Assembly: GCA_016793325.1 (NCBI GenBank)
Contig: JAEUKI010000052.1
Location: 558,001-622,000 of the forward strand
Length of the DNA stretch: 64,000 bases
Reading direction: 5' to 3'
Source: Myxococcales bacterium
GTDB taxonomy: Bacteria; Myxococcota_A; Polyangia; Polyangiales; Ga0077539
Shown here: positions 1-8,930 of the stretch, in pieces
How the letters are laid out: each line of letters starts with the position of its first letter
Position numbering within the stretch: position 1 is the first letter of the stretch
Translations under genes and position numbers: made by a program
The notes under the pieces: model-generated
What the model was told of the DNA's origin: nothing
The model's input: the letters and a program-made list of their open reading frames with translations, nothing else
Databases searched by the model: none

Positions 1-3000
1 TCGGCGCTCTCTACGAAGAGAGCATGGAAGACCTCGACAAGGGGCTCGACACGTACGCGCGGATGTTCCGCGAGGACGTGCGCGATCGCGATGGTTGGGA
101 GGTGGTCGGGCGCCTCGCGCGACTGCTCAATCGCAGCGATCGTCAGGCGCAAATCTACGCGTCGGGCCTCGAGACCGTGGACTCGGACGACGAGACCACC
201 GCCGAGCTCGCGTTCACAACAGCGAAGCTCTTCGACGAGAACGGCGCGGACCTCGAGAGCGCGAAGAAGTACTACCGCCGCGCGCTCGCGTTCGACGCGC
301 AGAACAACCAGGTGTTCATCGCGCTCGAGTCGCTGCTCAAGCGCCAGCGCGCGTTCGGCGAGCTCGACGCGCTCTACGGCGAAGCAGCGGATCAAGCGCC
401 CGATCCCGCGGCGCAGCGCGAGTACCTCCTGCGCAAGGCCGACGTGCAAGAGCGCTCGCTGTCCGACGCCGAGGCCGCGATCGCGACGTTCCGCCGGGTG
501 CTCGACGTCGAGCCCGGCGATTCGACGGCGATCTCGCGGCTCGACGCGTTGCTCACGAGCACGCAGAAGTGGCGCGAGCTCGGCGAATTGACCGAGCGCC
601 GCGTCGACGACGCCGTCGACTCGAACGAGCGCTCGGCGCTTCGCATCCGCCTCGCAGGCATCCGCGCGAACCACCTCGACGACGCGGTTGGCGCGGTGGA
701 CGCGCTCGAAGCCGTGGTGCTCGAGCGCCCTGATCAACAGCAAGCGATCGCCGCGCTCGAGCAGCTCGCCGACAAGAATCCCGACCTTCGCCAGCGCATC
801 GTCGAGATCCTCGAGCCGCTCTACCGCAACCTCGACAGCTGGTCGAAGCTCGTCGTCGTGCTCAACGCGCGACTCGCGAACGCGACCGAAGCGAGCGAAC
901 GCGGTCAGATCCTCCGCGAAATCGGCGCGCTCAAAGAGTCGCGCGCCAACGACGTCCCTGGAGCGTTCTCTGCGTACGCGTCGGCGTTCGTCGCGGATGC
1001 GAACGACCTCGACGCTCGACAAAACGTCGATCGCCTCGCGGCGGCGCACAAGCTCTGGGACGACCAGGTCCGCACGTACGAAGCCGCGATCGCAGCGACG
1101 AGCGATACGACCACGCAAGTGGACTTGCTCCGCGCGATCGCCGAGACGCACGACCAGCAGCGCGACGCCCCGCGCGACGCGATCGCAGCGTGGGAGCGGC
1201 TGTTCGCGATCGACGACACGCAGACGGACGCGCTCGATCAGCTGCAAAACCTCCACGTGCTGCTCTCCGATTGGGACGGCCTCGTGTCGGTGCTCGAGCG
1301 AAAGGTCGAGCGCGAGATGGACGACGAAGTGCGCGTCGGTCTCTTGCACGAGATCGGCGAGTACCAGTTCCACATGATCGGCAACCCCGCTGCGGCGATT
1401 CACGCGTATCGCCGCGCGCTCGACGCCAACCCCGCGGACGGCATCGCGCTCGAGGCGCTCGACGATCTCTACTCCAACGCCAACGACGGCAAGGCGCTCT
1501 CCGAGATCCTCGCGCAGCGCCTCGATGTCGAGTCCGAGGCGGACGGTCGACGAACGCTCGCGCTCCGGCTCGGGCGACTCTTCGAAGGCGCGCTCGACGA
1601 CAAGTCGCGCGCGATCGAGGCGTACAAACGCGCGCTCGATGACGGCCCGACCGACTCCGAAGCGCTCCTCGCGCTCGAGCGGTTGTATGCCGCCACCAAC
1701 GCGCACCAAGACCTGCTCGAGAACCTCCAGACGCAGAGCAACCTCGCTGCGGACGAGTCGACGCGCAACGCGATCCGACTCCGCATCGGAAAGCTTCAGT
1801 CCACCGAGCTCAGCGACGCGGCCGCGGCGCTCGAGACGTACCGCGACGTCCTCGGCTCCGACCGTGGAAACGCCGCTGCCATCGCGGCCGTTCGCGCGCT
1901 CGCAGACGAGCCGTCGCTTCGCGCGGACGCCGCAGCGCTGCTCGAACCCCTGCTCCGCGAGCAATCGCGCTGGGACGAGCTCGCGTCGGTCCTCGAGCTC
2001 AAGGTCGCCACGCTCGACGATCCGTTTGCGCGGCGCGACGAGCTCCGCGCCCTCGCGCAGGTGCACGAGCGCGGCCGGTCGGACGCGTCGAGCGCGTTCG
2101 ACGCATACAAGCGCGCGGTGCACGAAGACGCCTCTAGCGCCGAGACGCTCGGCGACCTCGAGCGCATCGCTGCGTCGCTCGATCGCTGGTCGGACGTCGC
2201 GTCGATCTACGAAGACGAAGCGTCGAGCGTGTCCGACTCGGTCGTCGCGCGGGACCTCGCGGTTCGCGCCGCGCACATCGCGCGCGATCGACTGCGCGAC
2301 GACACGCGCGCGATCGCTTCGTTCAGACAAGCGCTTTCGCAGGGTGACGACGACCCGACGCTCGCGTCGCTCGAAGACATCTACGCTCGCAACGAGCGCT
2401 GGGAAGACGTCGCCGACATCATCGAGCGCCGCGTCGCGCTCGCGGGTGATCCGACGCAGCTCGACCCGCTCGAGATCCGCCTCGCGAAGGTGCGCCTCGA
2501 GCGCTTCAACAAGCCCGACGCTGCCTTGAGCGCGCTTCGCAACGTGTCCGAGCGCTCGCCGAACAACGGCGAAGCGCTGGCCGCGATGGAGAAGCTCCTC
2601 GACAACCGCGCCGTTCGCAACGACGCGCTCGACGCGCTCGAAAACGCGTACACCACGGTCGACGACGCGTCGAAGCTCGCGTGGCTCAAGCAGCTGCGCG
2701 TCGAGGACACCGCGGATCCGTCGGACAAGGTCCGGCTGCTCATCGACCTCAGCCGGCTTCGTGAAGAGCGGCTCAACGATGGCGCGGGCGCGCTCAACGC
2801 TGTCATTCAAGCGTTCAGCGCCGACCCGACCGACGAGTCGACGCTCGGCGAAATCGAGCGCCTCGCGCCGGCGACGAACGGCTGGGCAAACACACGCGGA
2901 ATCGTCGAACGCGCCGTGCAAGCGCACCCGTCGCTCGACGCGTCGACCAAGGCGTCGCTGCACCTGCGTGCCGCGCGTTGGTACCGCGAACAACTGCAAG

Positions 3001-4844
3001 ACGACGCCTCGGCGGAAGCGCGGTTGTCCGACGCCCTCGCGAGCGACCCCGAGCGCAGCGAGGCGCTCGAGCTGCTCGAACAAATCCATCGAGCGCCGGG
3101 CCGCGAGCGCGACCTCGTCGCGACCCTCCGTCGCCGCGCGGACGTCGAGCTCGACGTCTCCGAGAAGAAGCGAATGCTCCGCGAGGCCTCGAACGTGGCC
3201 GAGACGAAGCTCTCGTCCGTCGACGCAGCGGCCGAGGTGATGCGGTCTCTGCTCGACGTCGACGACTCGGACATCGACGCGCTCGAGCAGCTCGCGCGGC
3301 TTCGAGCGCTGCAGTCCAAGCACGACGAGGTCGCTGACTTGCTCAGCCGACGCGCGCGGCTCGTCGACGATCCGACGCTCGCGACGTCGCTTCGACGGCA
3401 AGTGGCCGAGCTCTACGCTGGGCCCATCAACGACCCGAAGCGAGCGATCGCGGCGTACCGCGAGATGCTCGAGTTCGATCCCGCGGACGCCGCTGCGCGC
3501 GAGGCGGTCGAGAACCTCCTCGAGCGCACGGGCCAGCTCAAGGACCTCGAGGAGGCGCTTCGGTCGCGCGTCGACAACGCGGTGACGTCCGAAGAGCGAA
3601 ACGCCACGCGCGTTCGGCTCGCCAAGCTCGCCGAGCAGCACTTCAAGCAGTCCGACCGCGCGATCGAGTACTTGCGCGAAGTGATCGAAGAGTCGCCGAC
3701 GCACGCGGCCGCGGGACAAGAGCTCGAGCGGCTCTACACCGCGGGCAAGCGCTGGAGCGACTTGTCCGAGCTCCTCGAGCGTCGCGCGCAGGATTGCGCG
3801 GACGTCGGCGATTCTGCTGGCGAGCTGACGGCGCTCGTCCGCATCGGCGAGCTCTACGAGCGCGAGCTCAAGCAGCGACCGAAGGCCGTCGAGCTCTACG
3901 AGCGGGTGCTCGAGCGCGACGCCAACCACACTGGGGCGCTCTCTGCAGTGGCGCGCCTCGCCGAAGCGGACTCGCAGTGGGAGCGCGCCGCCGAGATGCT
4001 CGACCGCGTCTTGTTGCTCGCGCAGCCGGGCGCCGAGGGCGCGGACGCAGCGCTCCGTCTCGCGGCGATTCGCAGCGAGAAGCTCAAGGACGAAGCGAAG
4101 GGCGAGGCGGCTTTGCGCCGCGCGCTCGAGCTCGACCGGAGCAATCGCACCGCGCTCGACAAGCTCAAGGCGCTCGCACAAAAGCGCAACGACGCGCGGA
4201 TGCTCGCGGAGATCCTCGAGCACGACGTGACGGTCACGACGGACAGCGCCAAGAAGGTCGCGCTGCACCGCGAGCTCGCCGTGGTGTACCGCGACAAGCT
4301 GTCCGATCCGGGACGCGCGGCCGCGCACTTCGAGCAAGCGCGCGCTCTCGCGCCCGACGACAAGGAGCTCTTGCTACCGCTCGTCGACGTGTACATCGCC
4401 GCAGGTCGGCAGCGCGACGCGATCCCCGTAATCGAAGCGATCATCGCCTCGTTCGGAACGCGCCGCAGCAAGGACCTCGCGACGTGGCACCATCGTTTGG
4501 GTCAGGCGCAAGAAGCGCTCGGCGACAACGCCGCGGCGCTCGCGCAGTACGACTCGGCCTTCAAGATCGACCTGACCAACGTGGCGATCCTGCGGGACCT
4601 CGGGCTGCTCTGCTACAAGTCGGGCGACCTCGAGCGCGCGCAGAAGACGTTCCGAGCGCTGCTGCTGCAGAAGCTCGACGCCAACTCGGGCATCACGAAG
4701 GCCGACGTGTACTTCTACCTCGGCGACACGCTCCGGCAGCAAAACGACAACCCCAAGGCGATCGGCATGCTCGAGCGCGCGATCGAGGCCGAGAAGGGCC
4801 ACCCGCGCGCGACGGAGTTGCTCGCCAAGCTGAAGGGCGGCTGA
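1..4844 (+). CDS. Giant TPR-repeat protein, 5' end outside window
   Basis: At least 1613 codons of tetratricopeptide-type helical repeats. The reading frame is open to the left edge and a repeat-like segment (ALYEESMEDLDKGLDTYARM) runs across the ATG at 24, so that ATG is probably internal and the true start lies upstream. Typical repeat signatures recur throughout, for example KSRAIEAYKRAL, KRAIAAYREMLEFDP and KAIGMLERAIEAEKGHP, with a Leu-rich pattern (LL-RL-RLxDxxxAIAAYR) about every 35-40 residues. No signal peptide, catalytic motif or membrane segment is seen in the visible part. TPR arrays are protein-protein scaffolds, and very long ones are frequent in myxobacteria. The partner is unknown and no function is assigned. 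It ends 36 bp before the aminotransferase gene on the same strand. Confidence 0.9.
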   Translation, partial: GALYEESMEDLDKGLDTYARMFREDVRDRDGWEVVGRLARLLNRSDRQAQIYASGLETVDSDDETTAELAFTTAKLFDENGADLESAKKYYRRALAFDAQNNQVFIALESLLKRQRAFGELDALYGEAADQAPDPAAQREYLLRKADVQERSLSDAEAAIATFRRVLDVEPGDSTAISRLDALLTSTQKWRELGELTERRVDDAVDSNERSALRIRLAGIRANHLDDAVGAVDALEAVVLERPDQQQAIAALEQLADKNPDLRQRIVEILEPLYRNLDSWSKLVVVLNARLANATEASERGQILREIGALKESRANDVPGAFSAYASAFVADANDLDARQNVDRLAAAHKLWDDQVRTYEAAIAATSDTTTQVDLLRAIAETHDQQRDAPRDAIAAWERLFAIDDTQTDALDQLQNLHVLLSDWDGLVSVLERKVEREMDDEVRVGLLHEIGEYQFHMIGNPAAAIHAYRRALDANPADGIALEALDDLYSNANDGKALSEILAQRLDVESEADGRRTLALRLGRLFEGALDDKSRAIEAYKRALDDGPTDSEALLALERLYAATNAHQDLLENLQTQSNLAADESTRNAIRLRIGKLQSTELSDAAAALETYRDVLGSDRGNAAAIAAVRALADEPSLRADAAALLEPLLREQSRWDELASVLELKVATLDDPFARRDELRALAQVHERGRSDASSAFDAYKRAVHEDASSAETLGDLERIAASLDRWSDVASIYEDEASSVSDSVVARDLAVRAAHIARDRLRDDTRAIASFRQALSQGDDDPTLASLEDIYARNERWEDVADIIERRVALAGDPTQLDPLEIRLAKVRLERFNKPDAALSALRNVSERSPNNGEALAAMEKLLDNRAVRNDALDALENAYTTVDDASKLAWLKQLRVEDTADPSDKVRLLIDLSRLREERLNDGAGALNAVIQAFSADPTDESTLGEIERLAPATNGWANTRGIVERAVQAHPSLDASTKASLHLRAARWYREQLQDDASAEARLSDALASDPERSEALELLEQIHRAPGRERDLVATLRRRADVELDVSEKKRMLREASNVAETKLSSVDAAAEVMRSLLDVDDSDIDALEQLARLRALQSKHDEVADLLSRRARLVDDPTLATSLRRQVAELYAGPINDPKRAIAAYREMLEFDPADAAAREAVENLLERTGQLKDLEEALRSRVDNAVTSEERNATRVRLAKLAEQHFKQSDRAIEYLREVIEESPTHAAAGQELERLYTAGKRWSDLSELLERRAQDCADVGDSAGELTALVRIGELYERELKQRPKAVELYERVLERDANHTGALSAVARLAEADSQWERAAEMLDRVLLLAQPGAEGADAALRLAAIRSEKLKDEAKGEAALRRALELDRSNRTALDKLKALAQKRNDARMLAEILEHDVTVTTDSAKKVALHRELAVVYRDKLSDPGRAAAHFEQARALAPDDKELLLPLVDVYIAAGRQRDAIPVIEAIIASFGTRRSKDLATWHHRLGQAQEALGDNAAALAQYDSAFKIDLTNVAILRDLGLLCYKSGDLERAQKTFRALLLQKLDANSGITKADVYFYLGDTLRQQNDNPKAIGMLERAIEAEKGHPRATELLAKLKGG

Positions 4845-4880
4845 TCGTCGGGCGCTCGCGCCTGACGTCGCCGCACGCGC

Positions 4881-5741
4881 ATGGGCGAAGCCGTTCTCGT
4901 CGACGGCGTTGAAATCGAGCCGGAGCGCGCGACGATCTCGTTGCGCGACCGCTCGGTGCTGCACGGCGACAGCGTCTTCGAGGTCCTGCGCGTCTACGGG
5001 GGCAGGGTGTTCGCGCTCGAAGAGCACCTCGGGCGGCTGCAGCAGTCATCTCGAATTGTGGGGCGTGTATTTCCGTGCAGCGTCGGCAAGCTCGCCGAGG
5101 AGGTCCATCGCGCGCTGCGCGCGTCGCAGCTCACCGAGGCGCACGTGCGCGTGCTTCTCACGCGAGGCGTCGGCGGCGACGGGCTCTCGCGCGAGGGAGT
5201 TCGCGGCGCGAGTCGCGTCGTGTGGGTGAGGCCCATCACTCCGATCGCGCCTGCGGTCTACGAATCGGGCCTGCGGGTGTGCACGATCGAGTGCGGCTTC
5301 GAGGGCCTCGCCGCGGAGCTGTGTCGCGCGAAGACCTCGAACTACATGCCGCGCGTCGTGGCGCTCGCGCGCGCCCGTGAAGCTGGTTTCGACGACGCCA
5401 TGCTTCGCGATCGTGACGGGCTCGTGTGGGAAGCGACAGCGTCGAACGTCTTCGCGGTGATCAACGGCGAGCTCTTCACGCCGCCGCTGTCAGGACCCGT
5501 CCTCGCGGGGATCACTCGGCGCGCAGTGATCGATCTCGCGCGCGAGCTGTCCATCGTGGTGCGCGAAGACGTGTTGACCGAATCGCGCGTCCACTCGGCC
5601 GACGAGCTCTTTCTGTCGTCGACGATTCGTCAACTCGCGCCGGTCGTGGTGGTGGACGAGCACGAGGTTGGAAGTGGGGTTCCTGGACCCATCACGACGC
5701 GGCTGCTCGCGGCATTCCGTCGACTCGCTGGCGATCGCTGA
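4881..5741 (+). CDS. Class IV PLP-dependent aminotransferase / aminodeoxychorismate lyase-like
   Basis: A 286-residue fold-type IV PLP enzyme, the usual length for this family (IlvE, D-amino-acid transaminase, PabC). The N-terminal segment SLRDRSVLHGDSVFEVLRVY is the family hallmark. Lys151 in AKTSNY is the expected PLP-binding lysine, Glu184 in WEATASN binds the PLP ring nitrogen, and GITRRAV is the phosphate-binding region. Family members make branched-chain amino acids, D-amino acids, or p-aminobenzoate from 4-amino-4-deoxychorismate. The RDRSVLHGDSVFE N-terminus fits PabC/IlvE-like enzymes equally well, so the substrate is left open. It follows the TPR gene by 36 bp and may be cotranscribed. 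Confidence 0.85.
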   Translation: MGEAVLVDGVEIEPERATISLRDRSVLHGDSVFEVLRVYGGRVFALEEHLGRLQQSSRIVGRVFPCSVGKLAEEVHRALRASQLTEAHVRVLLTRGVGGDGLSREGVRGASRVVWVRPITPIAPAVYESGLRVCTIECGFEGLAAELCRAKTSNYMPRVVALARAREAGFDDAMLRDRDGLVWEATASNVFAVINGELFTPPLSGPVLAGITRRAVIDLARELSIVVREDVLTESRVHSADELFLSSTIRQLAPVVVVDEHEVGSGVPGPITTRLLAAFRRLAGDR

Positions 5742-5758
5742 GTCGCGCATGCGAACGG

Positions 5759-5785
5759 GGCAGGGACAAAAATTGACCCTGGTCA
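5759..5785. repeat. Small inverted repeats between convergent genes
   Basis: Between the aminotransferase stop and the larE stop lies CAGGG-acaaaaattga-CCCTG, immediately followed by an overlapping TGACC-CT-GGTCA inverted repeat. With convergent genes on either side this could act as a weak bidirectional terminator. The stems are only 5 bp and there is no U-tract, so the call is tentative. Confidence 0.25.
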
Positions 5786-6595
5786 GCTTTGAAGCACGCG
5801 CAGCCGAACGACTTCGTTGTGGCTTCCCGTGCGGTAGCCGTCGAGGTCGAGCGTGACGTACTGAAACCCAGCGTCGCGCACTGCCGCCGAAACCTCTCGC
5901 CGCATGGCGAACGCTCGTTCGAGCTCGGCTTCGGAGACTTCGATCCTCGCGACCGCGTCGTGAAAGCGAACGCGCAGTTGTCGAAATCCGAGTCGCCGCA
6001 GCGCGAGTTCGGCGTTGCCGACTTTCGTCAACCGCTCGCGCGTGACCGCCGTGCCGTAGGGGATGCGCGACGACAGGCACGCTGACGCGGGTTTGTCCCA
6101 GACCTCGAGGCCGATCGCCTGCGCCGTGTCGCGAACGTCCTGCTTGGACATCGCAAGGTCGACCATGGGTGAACGCACGTTCGCTTCGCGTGCGGCGTCG
6201 AGGCCAGGGCGGTGATCCCCGAGGTCGTCCTGATTCGTCCCGTTGGCGATCGTCGCAAAGTGGTGGGCAGACGCGACGCGAGACGCGATCGCGTAGAGCT
6301 CGGACTTGCAGAAGTAGCAGCGGTTAACCGAATTCGCAGCGTAGCGGGGATCATCGACCTCCGCGGACGCTTCGATGAAGTGTCGTGCGCCGAGCCGTCG
6401 AGCGACGGACTCTGCGAGCGTTCGCTCTTCGTCGAGGAGGGAGGGTGACACCGCGGTGAGCGCCGCCGCGCGGTCGCCGAGCTGCTCGACTGCGACCGCG
6501 AGGACGAGAGCGCTGTCGACGCCGCCGGAGAAGCAGACCAGCACGGAGCCGTAGTTCCTCACGGTTTCGCGCAACTCGGCGATGCGGTTTGCCAT
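5783..6595 (-). CDS. larE: LarE-type ATP-dependent sacrificial sulfur transferase
   Basis: A 270-residue PP-loop ATP pyrophosphatase. SGGVDS at residues 23-28 is the PP-loop. NRCYFCKSELY (Cys93, Cys96) and PASACLSSRIPYG (Cys173) match the LarE family pattern. In characterised LarE the cysteine of the CLSSR segment donates its sulfur to the nickel-pincer nucleotide cofactor of lactate racemase, becoming dehydroalanine. LarE adenylates the pyridinium biscarboxylic acid mononucleotide precursor. The partners LarB and LarC and the racemase LarA are not in this window, so the gene is an orphan here. It is convergent with the aminotransferase, and the long unassigned gap lies upstream of its start. 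The ATG at 6595 gives a normal N-terminus just ahead of the PP-loop. Confidence 0.9.
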   Translation of the reverse strand: MANRIAELRETVRNYGSVLVCFSGGVDSALVLAVAVEQLGDRAAALTAVSPSLLDEERTLAESVARRLGARHFIEASAEVDDPRYAANSVNRCYFCKSELYAIASRVASAHHFATIANGTNQDDLGDHRPGLDAAREANVRSPMVDLAMSKQDVRDTAQAIGLEVWDKPASACLSSRIPYGTAVTRERLTKVGNAELALRRLGFRQLRVRFHDAVARIEVSEAELERAFAMRREVSAAVRDAGFQYVTLDLDGYRTGSHNEVVRLRVLQS

Positions 6596-6703
6596 GGCGG
6601 ACGCGGTTGTAGCACTGGGCCTCGCGAACGACAGGTTTCACGGCAACTGCGCGTCGCAGCAGCGAAAAGAGGGGCGCGAAGGCCGCCGTCAAGTTGACGT
6701 GGA

Positions 6704-6760
6704 ACATGATTCCGTAAACTAAACCATAAATAACAAAAAAGTCATGTAGCATGTATGTAG
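6704..6760. promoter_or_regulatory. AT-rich island upstream of larE
   Basis: A stretch with runs such as taaaccataaataac and aaaaaagtcatgtag is far below the GC content of the rest of the window. ATGTA repeats follow (catgtagcatgtatgtag). It lies about 110-165 bp upstream of larE and next to the hairpin at 6763-6775. AT-rich tracts in GC-rich genomes often mark promoters, nucleoid-protein sites or acquired DNA. Which of these applies cannot be told from sequence alone. Confidence 0.4.
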
Positions 6761-6930
6761 ATGCTGCGACGCAGCAATGGTTGTCCGAGTCGGGGCGGGG
6801 CCCGACGGGCCGGATCGTGGCGAACTGGGGGAAAGCCACAGGTAGGACGTGGCGGCGTTGGTTCACGCGACACCGACGAACGACCGGCCGAGGGCGTGAA
6901 GGCGAGACCGGCTCGCTCGAGCGCCATGCG

Positions 6931-7188
6931 TCATTCGAGGCTGTTGTCGGCCGGCACCCCGCGAATGCTGTGGGGCTGGTTGGCGTATTCAGCGGTGGAT
7001 CCCGAGCTGCGCGCAACGCGCCGATCGATCGCCGCGAAAGCCTCCAGCGAGACGCCGCTTGGCGACCGCGCTTGGTGGCGCTGGCGCGAGCCCACAGCCA
7101 CGCCCGGCCGAACTTCCACCAACAGAGTTCTGTCTCCTGGACCGTCGGATCCCCACAGCGCGACCCCCAGCCAACCCCACCATCCCAT
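6931..7188 (-). CDS. Doubtful small hypothetical protein, 85 aa
   Basis: An ATG-started frame of 85 residues beginning MGWWGWLGVALWG, unusually rich in Trp and Gly at the N-terminus, followed by a hydrophilic part with no recognisable motif. It starts 8 bp downstream (in its own direction) of the perfect inverted repeat at 7196-7211, a position expected for a promoter/operator. Third-position GC is only moderately high and a competing frame exists on the other strand, so this may not be a gene. It is reported because of its position relative to the inverted repeat. Confidence 0.2.
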   Translation of the reverse strand: MGWWGWLGVALWGSDGPGDRTLLVEVRPGVAVGSRQRHQARSPSGVSLEAFAAIDRRVARSSGSTAEYANQPHSIRGVPADNSLE

Positions 7189-7195
7189 GAGTCCA

Positions 7196-7211
7196 CATAA
7201 TACATATTATG
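7196..7211. repeat. Perfect 7-bp inverted repeat, operator-like
   Basis: CATAATA-CA-TATTATG is a perfect palindrome with a 2-bp centre, in AT-rich sequence inside a GC-rich gap. Dimeric repressors commonly bind sites of this size. No regulator gene is adjacent, so the ligand and target gene are unknown. Confidence 0.4.
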
Positions 7212-7757
7212 CGAAGTGATATTGCTGTGGGCGCACCGCCGGATCGCGCTCGCGCCCACTGCTCCCCCCAAAACCCCCCCAAGTCTCGCGCGGTGGTCAG
7301 CCACCGACGGCGCGGCGTTGGCGCGCTCCCTGTCGTCAGCTCGCGGGCTCGCCGATCGCGTTTCGGTCAGCTCGCGGGACACACGACCGCATCCCGGTCG
7401 GGACGGCGCTCGGTCGCGATTCTGGTAATCGGCCCCCAGACCGATGACCAGTGGCCTCACCGCGAGCTCAGCCTTCGCGCCGCGATTGGGTTCTTTACGA
7501 ACGCACCCGCGAGTCAGCGTCCAGTCAGCCGCGGCAGGCACCGCTGGCCGATTGCTGTCTGCTGCGTTGGCGCCCGGCACGCCGTCCGCACCGAGTCCCG
7601 CAGCGCGCCGTCCCTCGCCTCGGCCGCGGCTGCCACTCGACTGGAGCCTCGAGCGAGAATTCTGTCGACGCGCTCGTTCGCCATCGACGCCGGACCGCGG
7701 CCGGGCTCGCGAACGCGAACTCCGGCGCGCGAACAGTCGACCAGCGCCGCCGTCAGC

Positions 7758-8930
7758 TCAGCGCTCGAGATCGAGCGAGTAGAGAATGTCGGCGTTGGAG
7801 TGAACGAAAATCCGGGAGTCGGGCGTCAGGAGCGCTGGCGCAGCGATTCCCCGGCCCGGCCGCAACCCGTCGAGAACCACCCCATCCTCAGCGCGAACGA
7901 CCCACAGCCCGCGGTCGACAGAACTCACCAGCATCCGTCCCCGCGACACGGACAGCATGTTGACGACGGCACCCGCATCGATCGAGCGCGCCCACACCAC
8001 ACGCCCGTCGAATGGGTCGATGCGAACCAAGCCCGCCTCGAGCGACGCCGCGAAGAGCGCGCGTCCGTCCGTGCCCAGCGCACTGACCCCGGTCAGTCTT
8101 GCGTTGGTCCAGCGCCTCGCCCCGCCCACCTTGTCGAGCGCGAGCAAGCCCACCGCCTGCGAGGCGACATAAACCGTGTCGCCAACGACCACCGGTGTCG
8201 TGTCGACGTCGATCGCCTGGTGCCCCTCGTTTTGGCCATCGGCCGACTCGAATTCTGCTGCGGTGTCCTGCTCCCAAATCAACGAGCCGTCGGTTGGGTC
8301 GAGGCACACGACTGTTCCGTCGGCGAAGCCAGTGAACAATCGGTTGTCGTCCACGAGCAGACCCGCGTGGCCAGTAGACGAAATTCCGCCCGGCGGCGAA
8401 CGGCGGTACGTCCAGGCGCGACGCCCGTCGCTCGCGTTCATCGCGACGACCGCGTCCGCGCCGGTCACGACCACGATCAGCCGCCCCGCTCGCACCGGCG
8501 CGTGAACGACCTCCGCTCCCACGACGCTGCGCCAGCGAAGGCGACCGGTCGCAGAGTCGACAGAATAGACAGCGCCATCGCCGGCGCCGAACACCGTCGC
8601 GTCGTCCGCGATGATCGGCGTCGAATCGATGCGCCCCAACGCTTCGAAGCGCCACAAGAGCGCGCCGTCTTCCGAGCGGATCGCGCGCAGCCCGCGATCG
8701 ACGCTGCCCACGAAGACTCGGTCATTTGCGTGGTCGAACGCGACGCCGCCTCGGACCACCGGCGCCCAGTCGAGCGCCGCTGGCTCGACCAATCGCCGCT
8801 GCCAACGCAGCGAAAGCTCCGTCGTCCGCGGCGCTCGAAGGGTCCGATCGCCGAATTGAATTCTCGCACACGAAAACAACGAGAGCGCCAGCGCGGCGAT
8901 CGCCGCGCCTCGCCGAGGGCGGAGGTTCAC
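7758..8930 (-). CDS. PQQ-like beta-propeller lipoprotein (BamB-like)
   Basis: A 390-residue protein with a lipoprotein signal peptide (lipobox SLFSC, Cys21) followed by repeated propeller blades carrying the PQQ/BamB-type signature, for example DGALLWRFEAL, DGRRAWTYRR, DGSLIWEQDT and DGRVVWARSI. BamB is the propeller lipoprotein of the outer-membrane barrel assembly complex. Here the blades are clear, but BamB identity is inferred from fold, lipobox and length only. The GTG start at 8930 overlaps the TGA stop of the upstream TPR membrane protein (GTGA), so translation is probably coupled. The pairing of a YfgM-like TPR protein with a BamB-like propeller resembles the yfgM-bamB pair of gammaproteobacteria, which supports an envelope-biogenesis role. 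Confidence 0.85.
   Translation of the reverse strand: MNLRPRRGAAIAALALSLFSCARIQFGDRTLRAPRTTELSLRWQRRLVEPAALDWAPVVRGGVAFDHANDRVFVGSVDRGLRAIRSEDGALLWRFEALGRIDSTPIIADDATVFGAGDGAVYSVDSATGRLRWRSVVGAEVVHAPVRAGRLIVVVTGADAVVAMNASDGRRAWTYRRSPPGGISSTGHAGLLVDDNRLFTGFADGTVVCLDPTDGSLIWEQDTAAEFESADGQNEGHQAIDVDTTPVVVGDTVYVASQAVGLLALDKVGGARRWTNARLTGVSALGTDGRALFAASLEAGLVRIDPFDGRVVWARSIDAGAVVNMLSVSRGRMLVSSVDRGLWVVRAEDGVVLDGLRPGRGIAAPALLTPDSRIFVHSNADILYSLDLER

Larger units (their letters stand above)
6596..7757. other. About 1.16 kb gap without a recognised gene
   Basis: Between larE and the PQQ-propeller gene no reading frame has a recognisable domain, and the long open frames lack the strong third-position GC bias of the neighbouring genes. 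The gap contains a sharply AT-rich tract (about 6704-6760), a perfect GCTGCG-a-CGCAGC hairpin at 6763-6775, a 16-bp inverted repeat at 7196-7211, and a 13-bp direct repeat (gtcagctcgcggg at 7335 and 7366). Two weak candidate ORFs face each other across part of it: plus strand 6751-7200 and minus strand 6931-7188. It could hold a small RNA, a decayed gene or a regulatory region. I recognise no known RNA family in it. Confidence 0.6.

Noticed and set aside
6770..6930. RNase P RNA, tmRNA or 6S RNA in the large gap
   Set aside because: None of the conserved core sequences of these RNAs could be found on either strand.
6751..7200. 149-codon plus-strand frame in the same gap
   Set aside because: No domain, moderate codon bias, no ribosome site and a competing minus-strand frame. 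Not strong enough to list as a gene.
6351..7580. 409-codon minus-strand frame spanning the gap upstream of larE
   Set aside because: It overlaps larE out of frame, has no recognisable domain and lacks third-position GC bias.
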